From Candidatus Sodaliphilus aphodohippi (GTDB taxonomy: Bacteria; Bacteroidota; Bacteroidia; Bacteroidales; Muribaculaceae): a stretch of 40,761 nt of DNA. The position numbers and the translations under genes were made by a program. The DNA lies in NCBI GenBank assembly GCA_018065665.1, contig JAGHSV010000012.1, positions 1 to 40,761 on the forward strand, written 5' to 3'. The notes under the pieces were generated by a model. It saw only the letters and a program-made list of their open reading frames with translations, was not told where the DNA came from and did no database searches. Shown piece after piece: positions 1 through 8,646 of the stretch; the first letter of the stretch is position 1, and each line of letters starts with the position of its first letter.

Positions 1-146
1 ATTGTAGCAGGATTAGTGTTTGGGTTATAAGAACCAATCCTTTCAATAAATCTACCATCTCGTGGTGCCCTGCTATCGGCGATGACAATGGGATAGAACG
101 CATAGTCTTTGTGACCGTGGCGTTGTAATCTGATTTTTGTTGCCAT
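1..146 (-). CDS. rpsP: 30S ribosomal protein S16 (N-terminal part, runs off the window)
   Basis: The minus strand from the ATG at 146 reads [20 protein letters not shown] and continues with [24 protein letters not shown], the highly conserved N-terminus of bacterial S16. S16 is a small-subunit protein needed for 30S assembly. About 48 codons are present; the rest lies beyond position 1. It is the first gene downstream of tRNA-Gln on the same strand, with a strong hairpin between them. I see no clear TAnnTTTG promoter in the roughly 40 bases before the ATG, so its transcription start is unresolved. The family call is certain; only the truncation limits the annotation. Confidence 0.96.
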   Translation of the reverse strand, partial: MATKIRLQRHGHKDYAFYPIVIADSRAPRDGRFIERIGSYNPNTNPAT

Positions 147-188
147 GTTTGATAATTAGTTTAAATTTATAAAAGTTATTTTCATTAA

Positions 189-215
189 AAAGGTGACCGC
201 ATTACGGTCACCTTT
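189..215 (-). terminator. Intrinsic terminator after tRNA-Gln
   Basis: An 11-bp perfect inverted repeat (AAAGGTGACCG / CGGTCACCTTT) with a 5-base loop. On the minus strand it follows tRNA-Gln by a few bases and runs into TTTTT, as expected for a terminator. The A-tract on the other side could make it bidirectional. It separates the tRNA from rpsP. Confidence 0.85.
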
Positions 216-220
216 ATTGT

Positions 221-290
221 TGTCTTAAAAGGACTCGAACCTTTACTAACAGGACCAGAATCTGTCGTGCTACCATTACACCATAAGACA
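221..290 (-). tRNA. tRNA-Gln (anticodon CUG)
   Basis: Cloverleaf read on the minus strand: 7-bp perfect acceptor stem TGTCTTA/TAAGACA; D-arm GTGT-AATGGTA-GCAC; anticodon loop TTCTGGT with anticodon CTG, decoding CAG; T-arm AAAGG-TTCGAGT-CCTTT. The 3' CCA is not encoded, and the base after the acceptor (discriminator) is A. The anticodon stem ACAGA/CCTGT has one A-C mismatch next to the loop. A promoter lies just upstream and a terminator just downstream, so it appears to be a single-gene unit. Confidence 0.93.
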
Positions 291-307
291 TTCCGTCAAT
301 TGCGTTG

Positions 308-337
308 CAAAGGTACTGCTTTTTTTTGAATCTGCAA
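308..337 (-). promoter_or_regulatory. Promoter of tRNA-Gln
   Basis: Minus-strand TACCTTTG (315-308) matches the Bacteroidota -7 element TAnnTTTG. An ATTG at 337-334 sits 18 bases upstream as a -33 element. The predicted start is about ten bases before the mature tRNA 5' end at 290. Confidence 0.8.
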
Positions 338-366
338 TAGATTTTATCGTTTTTTTCAAAAAATAT

Positions 367-1815
367 TCATTTTTCTTGTTCTTCATCGGCAGTTGATGTC
401 GATAAAGACACTTTTCCATCGGTTACAGCAGCAGATTCAGTTGCTTTTGCCTTGCCTCTGCCCCAACTCCACGCCATCAAAGTGCAGAGTCGATTAAAAA
501 CCAACAAGACCAAGATAGCAAGCAAATACCACTTTACCAAATTATCCAGTACCTGAGTGCTGTCATAATCGTTGCAAAGCGTTTTCAGCGACAATTCCAT
601 ATCATGCAGACGCTCCGATTTAATGGAACCCAAAGTACGCTTCCACATTATCTGTTGGTTCTCCACATAAACAACAGCCGGATTGCCTCGAGCAATCATC
701 TTTATCTCACTGTCATCAGCGGTAAACACAGGATAATGCGCCATAGATATATCGCGCCACCAAGCGATGTCACGATCGGTTCCGGCAGTTACTGCAGCCA
801 CCGATGCCCCTTGCTCAATTGCATAGTCATTCAACTCATTTATAAGGAAGGTGTAAGATATGCTCACCTTACTCATATCAGGCATAAGGAACAGTACAAG
901 TTTATCACTCGAGAGCAGTACGTCACTGACATTATCACCCCCGTCAAATACAGACAAACTCTTAGCATAGGCATTTGAGCGCGGGGCGGTTCTCTTAGGG
1001 CGTCTATCCACAAAACTCCACTCATTTTCATCGGGGAGATTGTTGATTTCAAACTCCTGCTGTACACCATTTTTCTCGTAAACAAACACATAATCGGCTT
1101 CATTTGTCGAGGCTGATGTAGATGCCAGTTGTGTGCCTTCAGTGAAAGGTCTGAAATCAATAAGTGGCTGCTTGAAGTAACCATAACAAGCAATGCTCAT
1201 AACAAAAGCAAATGTGAATGCAATCAAAATCCACTGTATTGCGGGGCTATAAAGACCAGAAGCCTTTCGATTCTTAATCAACAGGAATATTGCCCCCAAT
1301 AACAAAACAACATTCTTCCAGAACGTTGCCCAATTGCTAAGTTTAATCGCATCACCAAAGCATCCGCAATCAGGGACTGCATTGGTCGCAGCGAGCCACA
1401 GGGTAAGTGGCGTTGCAATACACATAAAGAGCACTACAAGGAAAGGAGCAACACGACGATAGGCACCAACAAGGACAGCAACACCAAGCACAAACTCGAT
1501 AACAGGCACTGCAAACGCCATGAACAACGACAACGGCTGCAACCAATCAATTCCAAGTGTGAGTATGTATTCGTTAAACTTATAGAAACTGCCCCAAGGA
1601 TCAATCGCTTTTACAAATCCAGAAAATGCAAATACGCCTCCGACAAGTATTCGGCATGCCCACACAACAAGGGTTAACAAAAGCGACAACTTTGGATGTT
1701 CCTGCGTCTTTACGTCCTCAACAGTTGTTGTGCTGGATGTACTATCGGATAATTGTTCGCCCAAGGTAATTCCTTCGGTTACAGCTTCAATCTGCTTCTC
1801 CGTCTTCTGCTTCAT
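367..1815 (-). CDS. BT_3928-like DoxX/MauE-type membrane protein with thioredoxin-like soluble domain
   Basis: Resembles the Bacteroidota BT_3928 family. Visible layout: hydrophilic N-terminus (1-43); five membrane segments at about 44-66, 98-117, 122-143, 165-181 and 192-212; a soluble region (about 220-425); a sixth segment near 428-450; a polar tail. The first membrane block has the DoxX/MauE look, including CGCFG with C150 and C152 between segments 3 and 4. Part of the soluble region (near 300-400) reads like a thioredoxin fold but has no CxxC. MauE/DoxX relatives work in electron transfer or disulfide chemistry; the function here is unknown. It is the last gene of the dnaN operon. Its ATG overlaps the end of the DUF1599 gene by 29 bases, and no other nearby ATG would avoid this. 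Confidence 0.85.
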   Translation of the reverse strand: MKQKTEKQIEAVTEGITLGEQLSDSTSSTTTVEDVKTQEHPKLSLLLTLVVWACRILVGGVFAFSGFVKAIDPWGSFYKFNEYILTLGIDWLQPLSLFMAFAVPVIEFVLGVAVLVGAYRRVAPFLVVLFMCIATPLTLWLAATNAVPDCGCFGDAIKLSNWATFWKNVVLLLGAIFLLIKNRKASGLYSPAIQWILIAFTFAFVMSIACYGYFKQPLIDFRPFTEGTQLASTSASTNEADYVFVYEKNGVQQEFEINNLPDENEWSFVDRRPKRTAPRSNAYAKSLSVFDGGDNVSDVLLSSDKLVLFLMPDMSKVSISYTFLINELNDYAIEQGASVAAVTAGTDRDIAWWRDISMAHYPVFTADDSEIKMIARGNPAVVYVENQQIMWKRTLGSIKSERLHDMELSLKTLCNDYDSTQVLDNLVKWYLLAILVLLVFNRLCTLMAWSWGRGKAKATESAAVTDGKVSLSTSTADEEQEK

Positions 1816-2344
1816 CGTGTTTAATTAATGCAAACACTGAATAGTTAATCATATCCTGATAATTGGCATCAATTCCCTCACTTACAAGAGTTGCGCCATT
1901 ATGGTTCTCGATTTCCTTTGTTCGCTGAATTTTCGATAAAATCAAATCGGTATAACTGGACACCCTCATGTCGCGCCATGCCTCGCCATAATCAGTATTC
2001 TTGGCAATCATCAAGTCCTTTGTCTGGGCGATGTACGAGTCGTACAACGACAAGGCCTCAGCAGCAGTCATATCAACGACATCACTATACCCTTTATCAA
2101 GTTGAATAAGTCCAATAATACCGTAATTAATAATGCCGATAAACTCAGGCCAAATGCCTTCACCCACCTTTGTCTCTCCATTAACTTCAAGCGTTCTGAT
2201 ACGCTTTGCCTTAATGAAAATCTGATCGGTAACAGACTGCGGGCGCAAAATGCGCCAAGCGGGTCCATAGTCCTTCATTTTTTTGACAAACAGGTCGCGA
2301 CACAAAACAATCACCTTATCATATTGCAAACTTGTCTTATTCAT
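1787..2344 (-). CDS. DUF1599 protein (nucleotide modification associated domain 1), tandem duplicated
   Basis: About 185 residues made of two related repeats. The first holds KMKDYGPAWRILRP, followed by TDQIFIKAKRIRTLE and INYGIIGLI. The second holds KNTDYGEAWRDMRV, followed by TDLILSKIQRTKEIE and INYSVFALI. This is DUF1599, which as I recall is also called nucleotide modification associated domain 1; the biochemical role is not established. A GTG at 2350 is in frame, but the ATG at 2344 (MNKTSLQYDK) is the better start and still follows the coaE stop closely. It lies in the dnaN operon between coaE and the BT_3928-like gene, the usual Bacteroides arrangement for the last two genes. Confidence 0.88.
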   Translation of the reverse strand: MNKTSLQYDKVIVLCRDLFVKKMKDYGPAWRILRPQSVTDQIFIKAKRIRTLEVNGETKVGEGIWPEFIGIINYGIIGLIQLDKGYSDVVDMTAAEALSLYDSYIAQTKDLMIAKNTDYGEAWRDMRVSSYTDLILSKIQRTKEIENHNGATLVSEGIDANYQDMINYSVFALIKHDEAEDGEAD

Positions 2345-2351
2345 ATACACA

Positions 2352-2918
2352 TTATTTATATAATAATTTCAAAACTTGTGGCAATACCGCAGTCATGTCA
2401 TCATTGCAAATATTACAAATGTTGATGCCTTCAGGTATTTCACTCTGAGAGTTTATTCGAGCAAGCACCTGTTCATCGGTTAGATTGCTGCGGCGTGCAA
2501 CTCGGCGAATACGGACATCAACAGGTGCCGTGACATTCCAAACGGTAGAAATAATTTTATTCATGCCGCTCTCGGCAAACAAGGCAGTTTCAACAAAATG
2601 CATATCGCCTGCTTCCGATTTGCTCCATTGAACAATATTATTCAAAACCACAGGGTGAACTAAAGAGTTCATCAAAGCCAATTTGGATTTGGCATTAAAA
2701 ATCTGACGGGATAGATATTCTCGGTTAATAGATCCGTCTGAGCAATAGGCATCGTGACCAAACAATTCGGTTATTTGCTGCACCAATCGTGAATCGCAAA
2801 CCATCAATCTCTTGGCCTCGCTGTCACAATCATATACAGGGTATCCCAATACCGACAAAATGTGCGAAACCACACTCTTGCCAGCGCCAATACCACCTGT
2901 AATTGCTATTAACGACAT
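2352..2918 (-). CDS. coaE: Dephospho-CoA kinase
   Basis: Phosphorylates the 3'-hydroxyl of dephospho-CoA with ATP, the last step of coenzyme A synthesis, in the cytosol. The N-terminus MSLIAITGGIGAGKS carries the P-loop at residues 8-15. VYDCDSEAKRL is the conserved substrate-binding Asp region, and the lid region (VRIRRVARRSNLTDEQ) and HPVVL motif are present. At 188 residues it is slightly short of the usual 195-205. It starts 4 bases after the YbbR-protein stop and ends just before the DUF1599 gene, so translation is probably coupled. The order coaE next to a YbbR protein, yajC and nusB is familiar from Bacteroides. Confidence 0.95.
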   Translation of the reverse strand: MSLIAITGGIGAGKSVVSHILSVLGYPVYDCDSEAKRLMVCDSRLVQQITELFGHDAYCSDGSINREYLSRQIFNAKSKLALMNSLVHPVVLNNIVQWSKSEAGDMHFVETALFAESGMNKIISTVWNVTAPVDVRIRRVARRSNLTDEQVLARINSQSEIPEGINICNICNDDMTAVLPQVLKLLYK

Positions 2919-2922
2919 CTCC

Positions 2923-3900
2923 TTACTTTTGCTTCTCTATCAAATATTCGACACTGTCAACATCAAGTTTCACATTTTCATAAACACCTGACGACTGCAC
3001 CGAAACAATAACCTTGTTACCTGGAGTTGAGGTATTTATATACCGGCAATCAACCGAAGCAGAAATACTTCCTGAGATTTTCTTGACCAAACTGGGTGCT
3101 GCCAGGAACGATGCCGTTACAGTTGACGGGAAAAGCAACACCCTTACGCCTGGCGGGGTATTCAACACCGAAATCTTGATTTTCTGCGTATTCTGAACCA
3201 TCTTCTCGACAGGTATTATCAGATTTACTGCTTGCGGATCAACAACTGCCTTCTTTAACGACGCAATCTTGACATTACGTTTCATCGTATCGGTCAAGTT
3301 GCTTTCTTTAATGTGGCAAGTATAAACCTCAGTAATATTTTTCAGCATTTGGGTTTCACCATAGACAGTTACAGAATCAGGATAAGGCGTTGTGGGTCCT
3401 GTCAAAGTGTACCCTGCACCTGCCATAATCTCGGCATCAACGACAACGGGAACTCTTTTCCCTGGCTGGTCGGTATATTCAGCAATAATATAATCAGGTG
3501 TGAAATCCTTTATTGTCATCGATTTGAATAATCTCGACAACTGTCTTCTCAATTTTGATTTATCAACCTTGAAGCTACCTTCGCCATTAACATAGTCTGA
3601 ATACTTAAGTTCCAGTCTGTGTGATCGGCTAAAAATATACTTTACCAAAGCAGCCCCTTTAGCCGAGACCTGTACAGTAATAGTGTCAGGCAGATTGGTC
3701 AAGAAATGAACGTTATCGGGTTTACCGACAATCGAAACAGGAACTTCAAAGTCAAAATCACGAGTCGCGTTACCGACATTTACACACCACATTATAGTTG
3801 ACAAGAGAACAAATGACAAAAACAGGAGGACAGACCTCGAATTAAGTCTAACCAACCTGACAGATTTAAGTCTATTCCAGATGTCAACTACACGTTTCAT
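2923..3900 (-). CDS. YbbR-like domain protein (CdaR-like)
   Basis: A 325-residue protein with one N-terminal membrane anchor at about residues 24-44 (SVLLFLSFVLLSTIMWCV) and an extracytoplasmic region of YbbR-type beta repeats, for example VPVSIVGKPDNVHF, VPVVVDAEIMAGAGYTLTG and the DSVTVYGETQML stretch. In Firmicutes the YbbR protein CdaR regulates the c-di-AMP cyclase CdaA. No cyclase is encoded here, so that role should not be transferred. It sits between yajC and coaE in the dnaN operon with gaps of 18 and 4 bases. Confidence 0.85.
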   Translation of the reverse strand: MKRVVDIWNRLKSVRLVRLNSRSVLLFLSFVLLSTIMWCVNVGNATRDFDFEVPVSIVGKPDNVHFLTNLPDTITVQVSAKGAALVKYIFSRSHRLELKYSDYVNGEGSFKVDKSKLRRQLSRLFKSMTIKDFTPDYIIAEYTDQPGKRVPVVVDAEIMAGAGYTLTGPTTPYPDSVTVYGETQMLKNITEVYTCHIKESNLTDTMKRNVKIASLKKAVVDPQAVNLIIPVEKMVQNTQKIKISVLNTPPGVRVLLFPSTVTASFLAAPSLVKKISGSISASVDCRYINTSTPGNKVIVSVQSSGVYENVKLDVDSVEYLIEKQK

Positions 3901-3918
3901 ATACTAAATATCAAAAAA

Positions 3919-4257
3919 TCATTGCTTGTTCTGCGGGTCTGCAGCGGTCTCGGCAATATCTTGAACAGACTGATAAATTGAATTTCTGTCAATTTTGATG
4001 ACCACGCCATCAGCAATGGCAAGCATAACGACGCCCTTCTTGTCGTCAATCTGCTTTATAATGCCATATATACCACCAGCGGTCATGACTTTATCACCCT
4101 TCTGAAGGCTATTGCGGAACTGGTTGATTTTTTTCTGCTTTTGTGATTGGGGACGAATCATAAAAAAGTAGAAAATGGCAATAAGAGCCACAATCATTAG
4201 AATACTACTCCAACCACTACCCTGACCTTGGGCTTGCAATAAAATGAAATTTAACAT
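3919..4257 (-). CDS. yajC: Sec translocon accessory subunit YajC
   Basis: Small inner-membrane protein that associates with SecDF-YidC and the SecYEG channel. The 112 residues show the family pattern: a short N-terminus, one membrane helix at about residues 17-35, then the conserved FFMIRPQSQKQKK junction and the RNSLQKGDKVMTAGGIYGII core, with a charged tail. It follows nusB with a 19-base gap inside the dnaN operon. The motif is diagnostic. Confidence 0.95.
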   Translation of the reverse strand: MLNFILLQAQGQGSGWSSILMIVALIAIFYFFMIRPQSQKQKKINQFRNSLQKGDKVMTAGGIYGIIKQIDDKKGVVMLAIADGVVIKIDRNSIYQSVQDIAETAADPQNKQ

Positions 4258-4276
4258 GTTAAATATAGTTTTTTAG

Positions 4277-5227
4277 TTAATATTTTATTGAATTTATAGA
4301 CTTGACAATTTCGCCATTAGCACGCAGGTGCTCAACAACCGAATACAGAATGCCATTGACAAACTGACCACTACTGCTTGTGCTGAATATCTTGGCAAGT
4401 TCGATATACTCATTGAGGGTAACACGAATTGGAATCTCAATAAAATTCTTCATCTCGGTAATGGCAGTGCACATGATTAATCGGTCCATCATGGCAATGC
4501 GATTCTTGTCCCAATTATCCTCTTTGACAAACATATCAATAAGGGCATTGTTCTGTTCAAGCGTACGTGCCGTTTCAGTAAACAGGATTTCGCCAAACTT
4601 GCTATCCTCCTCATCTTTATACATGGGCATAATGGGAGAAGCCTCACCGTCCTGGAAACGTCTGATTGTTTTTACAACAAACTGCCCCATAACATCAAGA
4701 TCTTCGCCACACCAATAAACAGAAAGGTTCTCCAGCAACTCACTGAGGTCATCATCAACCAAGATAACCTTTTTCATCAGTTGCTTCCATACTTCACAGT
4801 CCGATTCAAAATCGTTCTCCTCAGCAGCCATATACTGTTGATAGATGCTGCTGTTGAGAATGCGATTGAGCATTATACGCTTAAAAATAATTTCATCGTT
4901 CCAACTAACGAGTTTGTCATTGAAAAATTGATTCAATGTCTCATTATTACGTAACAGTTCAACCAAACGGTTATCTATAAAACGTGTATTTGGGTTCAAG
5001 TCCTCCTTACTCGGAAGATATTTGTGTCGTGCGTCATCAATTGCGCGATATTGCAAATCGGTCAATTCGATAATGAGTTTCAGCAGATACATATACAGTT
5101 CGTAAGACTTATCTAACGAAGTCTGCAACTCCTTCTGTGCTTGGGCCACCGAACGAGACGAACTTGTAATCTTGTAACTATACAACATTTGAAGAACTTT
5201 TACTCTAATTAAGACTCGATTAATCAT
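4277..5227 (-). CDS. nusB: Transcription antitermination factor NusB (long Bacteroidota form)
   Basis: NusB binds boxA RNA with S10 (NusE) and promotes rRNA antitermination. The protein is 316 residues, twice the length of E. coli NusB, as is common in Bacteroidota. It begins MINRVLIRVKVLQMLYSYKI, typical of the family. The recognisable NusB core is C-terminal (about 225-310): NRIAMMDRLIMCTAITEM, PIRVTLNEYIELAKIFST and GQFVNGILYSVV. The middle is a helical, charged region specific to this group. It is preceded by rlmB with a 49-base gap, the largest in the operon; the gap holds only a near match (TAAATTTT) to a -7 box. Confidence 0.94.
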   Translation of the reverse strand: MINRVLIRVKVLQMLYSYKITSSSRSVAQAQKELQTSLDKSYELYMYLLKLIIELTDLQYRAIDDARHKYLPSKEDLNPNTRFIDNRLVELLRNNETLNQFFNDKLVSWNDEIIFKRIMLNRILNSSIYQQYMAAEENDFESDCEVWKQLMKKVILVDDDLSELLENLSVYWCGEDLDVMGQFVVKTIRRFQDGEASPIMPMYKDEEDSKFGEILFTETARTLEQNNALIDMFVKEDNWDKNRIAMMDRLIMCTAITEMKNFIEIPIRVTLNEYIELAKIFSTSSSGQFVNGILYSVVEHLRANGEIVKSINSIKY

Positions 5228-5276
5228 GCTATCTAAAATTTATTTATGTTGGTTCTTAAATATATTCAATTAAACA

Positions 5277-6035
5277 TCACACCACCGACTGATTATCCTC
5301 AATCCGTTGCCGCACAACCTCATAAATCATTATACCGGCCGCAACAGAGACGTTCAGCGATTTAATCTGGCCGAACTCGGGTATAACCACTCGAGTATCA
5401 CAAAGTTTCATAACCTCAGGAGAAATGCCGATATCCTCGGCGCCCAGCACTAACGCCACTGGACCATTATAATCAACCGAAGTATAGTTACATGAATTTT
5501 TGTCGCTGGTTCCAACAACAGCGAAACCGCTATCACGCAAAAACTTCAACGACTTCACCAAGTTGCTCTCGCGACAAACAGGAATGTAGTTTAGCGCGCC
5601 AGCCGACGTCTTCACGGCATCGGCATTCACAGTTACACTGCCTCGCTCTGGGATAACAATTGCATTAACGCCGGCACATTCGCATGTACGGGCTATGGCA
5701 CCAAAATTGCGGACATCGGTCACCCCATCAAGCACTACGACAAATGGATTTATGCCCTCGTCAAATAGTTGGGGTACAACATCCTCGATATGATAATAGG
5801 TGACTGACGCCAACAACGCTATTACGCCTTGATGGTTTTTGCGGGTCACACGGTCAAGACGCTGCACGGGTACACGCTGCACAAGTACGCCATTGGCACG
5901 TGCCACATCAAGCAGTTCCTTTGACAAATCGCTTGACATATCCTTTTTGACAAGCAACTTGTCAATTTCTTTGCCAGCTTCAATGGCTTCAATTACAGCC
6001 CTAACGCCATATATATATGAATTTTTATCTATCAT
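5277..6035 (-). CDS. rlmB: 23S rRNA (guanosine-2'-O)-methyltransferase RlmB (SpoU/TrmH family)
   Basis: Transfers a methyl group from S-adenosylmethionine to a ribose 2'-OH; the RlmB target is G2251 in the peptidyl-tRNA loop of 23S rRNA. Residues 1-75 form the small substrate-binding domain (YGVRAVIEAIEAGKEIDKLL). The SPOUT domain has all three motifs: NFGAIARTCECAG (110-122), LVLGAEDIGI (196-205) and IPEFGQIKSLNVSVA (about 218-232). Length 252 is typical. The ATG overlaps the recN stop by 4 bases (ATGA), indicating coupling. A related TrmH-family target cannot be excluded, but sequence and length favour RlmB. Confidence 0.92.
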   Translation of the reverse strand: MIDKNSYIYGVRAVIEAIEAGKEIDKLLVKKDMSSDLSKELLDVARANGVLVQRVPVQRLDRVTRKNHQGVIALLASVTYYHIEDVVPQLFDEGINPFVVVLDGVTDVRNFGAIARTCECAGVNAIVIPERGSVTVNADAVKTSAGALNYIPVCRESNLVKSLKFLRDSGFAVVGTSDKNSCNYTSVDYNGPVALVLGAEDIGISPEVMKLCDTRVVIPEFGQIKSLNVSVAAGIMIYEVVRQRIEDNQSVV

Positions 6036-7699
6036 CTTCTTTTATACTGATCAATCAAAGATTTGGCATTATTAATTGCAGCATCATCCAACCCACGACC
6101 ACTCAGCATACGGGCAACCTCGGTAAGGTGATCATTGTCATCCAAGGGTTTAACACCAGTGACAGTTCCGCCGTCACAGTCGGTCTTATAAACCTTAAGA
6201 TGATTTGCCGCACATGCAGCCACTTGAGGCAGATGGGTAATTGCCATGACTTGAATAGTCGTCGCTATGTCTGCCATCAACTCGCCCACCATCGTTGCGA
6301 TGTCTCCCGAAATTCCCGTATCAATCTCATCAAAAATGATTGTCGGCAAGTGCATTGAACGAGCAATTATCGATTTGATGCAGAGCATGACACGTGAAAT
6401 CTCACCACCCGATGCAGTATCCTTTACGGGCATCAACGCTTGATTCTTGTTAAATGCCATCAGGAATTCAACACCATCGGCACCGGTTTCCGAAAGGTCA
6501 ATCTGTTGGAATGCGATATCAAAAGCGATATTTTTCAGACCCAGTTTACATACAAGGGGGGTAAATTGAGCGATAAACATCTCGGCCGCCTGTTTTCTTG
6601 TAGATGTGATTATTGTCGCAATGGCAAGAACCTCGCTCCTGAGAGCATTGCACTTGCTTTCCAATTCGGCAATACAAGCATCTGCATTACTAATCGACAG
6701 CATTTTCTGCTCATAGTCACGCTGTATCCCAATCAGTTCATTAACAGACTGAACACTATGTTTCCTTTCAAGTGCATATATTGTATCAAGCCTATCATTA
6801 ACTGCCTCCAGTCGTGCGGGGTCATCACAAAGGGCATCCTGAGCCATCTGAACACTTCTTGCAATGTCCTTGAGCTCAATAACAACCGAGTCGATACGCT
6901 GTGCCATGCCCTTGGTTTCGTCCATAGCGTCCTCTGTTAGTAACAGATTCTGACGGACATCCTTAAGTTGCCCCAACACAGGGTAATCACTACTGTCCAA
7001 AATATTGTCTACAACGCACAATGCATCACGGAGTTCACTCGCTCTGCTTAATCTTACTTGTTGTTGTTCAAGTTCAACATCTTCATTTTCCTTGAGGTTT
7101 ATTTCATGGAACTGCTCAAGTTGAAAACTAATATAGTCCTGCTCCTGATTTGATTTCTCGATTTGAGACTTGACTGCTTTCAATTTTTTCTCAGCCTCTC
7201 GCCACTCTTCATATTTGCAGACATACTCGCCACGCAAAGCCGAGTTATCGGCCATACTGTCGAGAATGTCCAGTTGAAAAGCTTGCGTTGACAGCAACAA
7301 GTTACTATGTTGGGAATGGATATCAATAAGACGCGTCGAAATGGATTTCAATAGTGCAACACTAACAGGCGAATCATTGACAAATGCCCTCGAACGGCCA
7401 TTTGCCGCCACCTCTCGACGCAATATGCATTCGTGTTCGTAATATTCAATGTCATTGTCATCAAATAGTTGCTGCAAATCATATCCTGCAATGTCAAAAG
7501 TTGCTTCAACAACAATCTTACGGGATGCATCACGAACAGTACGCGCATCGGTCCGCTCTCCAAGGAGCATCGACAACGCACCCAGTATAATGGACTTGCC
7601 GGCACCTGTCTCACCCGTGATGATGGTCAATCCGTCATCAAAAGCAATCTCCAGCGTGTCAATTAACGCATAGTTTGATATGAACAACCTTGATATCAT
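6032..7699 (-). CDS. recN: DNA repair protein RecN
   Basis: SMC-like ATPase that acts in double-strand break repair by holding DNA ends and sister strands. N-terminal Walker A is GETGAGKS within the LTIITGETGAGKSIILGAL region. The central part is coiled coil rich in E, Q and L. The C-terminal signature is TASGGEISRVML and Walker B is PTIIFDEIDTGISG. An in-frame TTG at 7708 would add three residues, but the ATG at 7699 (MISRLFISNYALID) matches known RecN starts and gives 555 residues. It lies between the DUF4835 gene and rlmB. Confidence 0.96.
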   Translation of the reverse strand: MISRLFISNYALIDTLEIAFDDGLTIITGETGAGKSIILGALSMLLGERTDARTVRDASRKIVVEATFDIAGYDLQQLFDDNDIEYYEHECILRREVAANGRSRAFVNDSPVSVALLKSISTRLIDIHSQHSNLLLSTQAFQLDILDSMADNSALRGEYVCKYEEWREAEKKLKAVKSQIEKSNQEQDYISFQLEQFHEINLKENEDVELEQQQVRLSRASELRDALCVVDNILDSSDYPVLGQLKDVRQNLLLTEDAMDETKGMAQRIDSVVIELKDIARSVQMAQDALCDDPARLEAVNDRLDTIYALERKHSVQSVNELIGIQRDYEQKMLSISNADACIAELESKCNALRSEVLAIATIITSTRKQAAEMFIAQFTPLVCKLGLKNIAFDIAFQQIDLSETGADGVEFLMAFNKNQALMPVKDTASGGEISRVMLCIKSIIARSMHLPTIIFDEIDTGISGDIATMVGELMADIATTIQVMAITHLPQVAACAANHLKVYKTDCDGGTVTGVKPLDDNDHLTEVARMLSGRGLDDAAINNAKSLIDQYKRR

Positions 7700-7708
7700 T
7701 TGCCCCAA

Positions 7709-8638
7709 TCACATATCCTGAACCGGATTCTTGATTTTGTTAAGTCGCTCCTGTTCGGTCGGCCACAGGGGGTATAGTGTCTCATATACCGACTCCTTCT
7801 CAGTTGTATTGGCTTTAGAATAGATGTTAACCAATTCGTCAAGTTTAGCATCCTTGAACATTGACAGGCAGACACTCATAGGAGCAACATCGTATATCTT
7901 CTTGAGAGTATTCAGCGACTTGGTAATGACGTCACGTCCTTTGTCGGCACTGACAACCATCTGGTCAAGTCCCATACGGTGGTAATTATAGAAGAGTGTA
8001 CGAATCTCGGCAGTCTGACTCTCGGTATAAGCGCTCAACACAGCACTGCGGTTCTTTGTGTCCTCAAAAGCTTTCCATCCGCTCTCGCCCGAACTCTGGG
8101 CAAGTCTCACAACATTTGCAGCTTTCTCAAAATAAGGGTCCCCGCCCCTCTCGGCAAACGAGTCAAAGTCAATTGCCAAGATAAAATAGGCATAGAAATT
8201 GAGGATAGCAGTCAAATTACTCTGCATATCCACCTCTGAGAACACAAGCGGTTCGTTGGGTTCATAGGTAAACTCAACTTTGGTATCCTTGAAATTTATC
8301 AGTGTTGTAGTGTACGAACTGTTGTACACGGGACGCTGAGACTGTACCTGAAGATCGGCCGACATCTTTCGGGTGGCATCATCATAGGTATTGATAATGA
8401 AAAACAACTTGCACTGTATTTTCTCATTAGCACCAAAAACAGCATCAGTCCACTTGGTTGTATTCATATACTCAGCAATAGCCTCTTTCAGAGTGTTAAA
8501 AATCTCCTTGTTTGCATTAGAGACCTTGTCGGCATTGATTTCTACAGTGCAGTTCAACTCACTTGACTCATCCTGACCAAGTGCTGTCAGTGAACAAAAC
8601 GAAACAATTAACGCAAGTATAAGAGTTTTCCAGTTCAT
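7709..8638 (-). CDS. DUF4835 family exported protein
   Basis: About 309 residues with a clear signal peptide (NWKTLILALIVSFCSLTALG, then QDE) followed by a secreted region that opens with LNCTVEINADKVSNANKEIF. This matches DUF4835, a Bacteroidota family of unknown function usually encoded beside recN. No lipobox and no strong membrane helix after the signal; probably periplasmic. A GTG at 8641 precedes the ATG at 8638 directly, and I prefer the ATG. It is tightly spaced on both sides: 8 bases after the exonuclease gene and 9 before recN. Confidence 0.88.
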   Translation of the reverse strand: MNWKTLILALIVSFCSLTALGQDESSELNCTVEINADKVSNANKEIFNTLKEAIAEYMNTTKWTDAVFGANEKIQCKLFFIINTYDDATRKMSADLQVQSQRPVYNSSYTTTLINFKDTKVEFTYEPNEPLVFSEVDMQSNLTAILNFYAYFILAIDFDSFAERGGDPYFEKAANVVRLAQSSGESGWKAFEDTKNRSAVLSAYTESQTAEIRTLFYNYHRMGLDQMVVSADKGRDVITKSLNTLKKIYDVAPMSVCLSMFKDAKLDELVNIYSKANTTEKESVYETLYPLWPTEQERLNKIKNPVQDM

Positions 8639-8646
8639 CACTTAAC

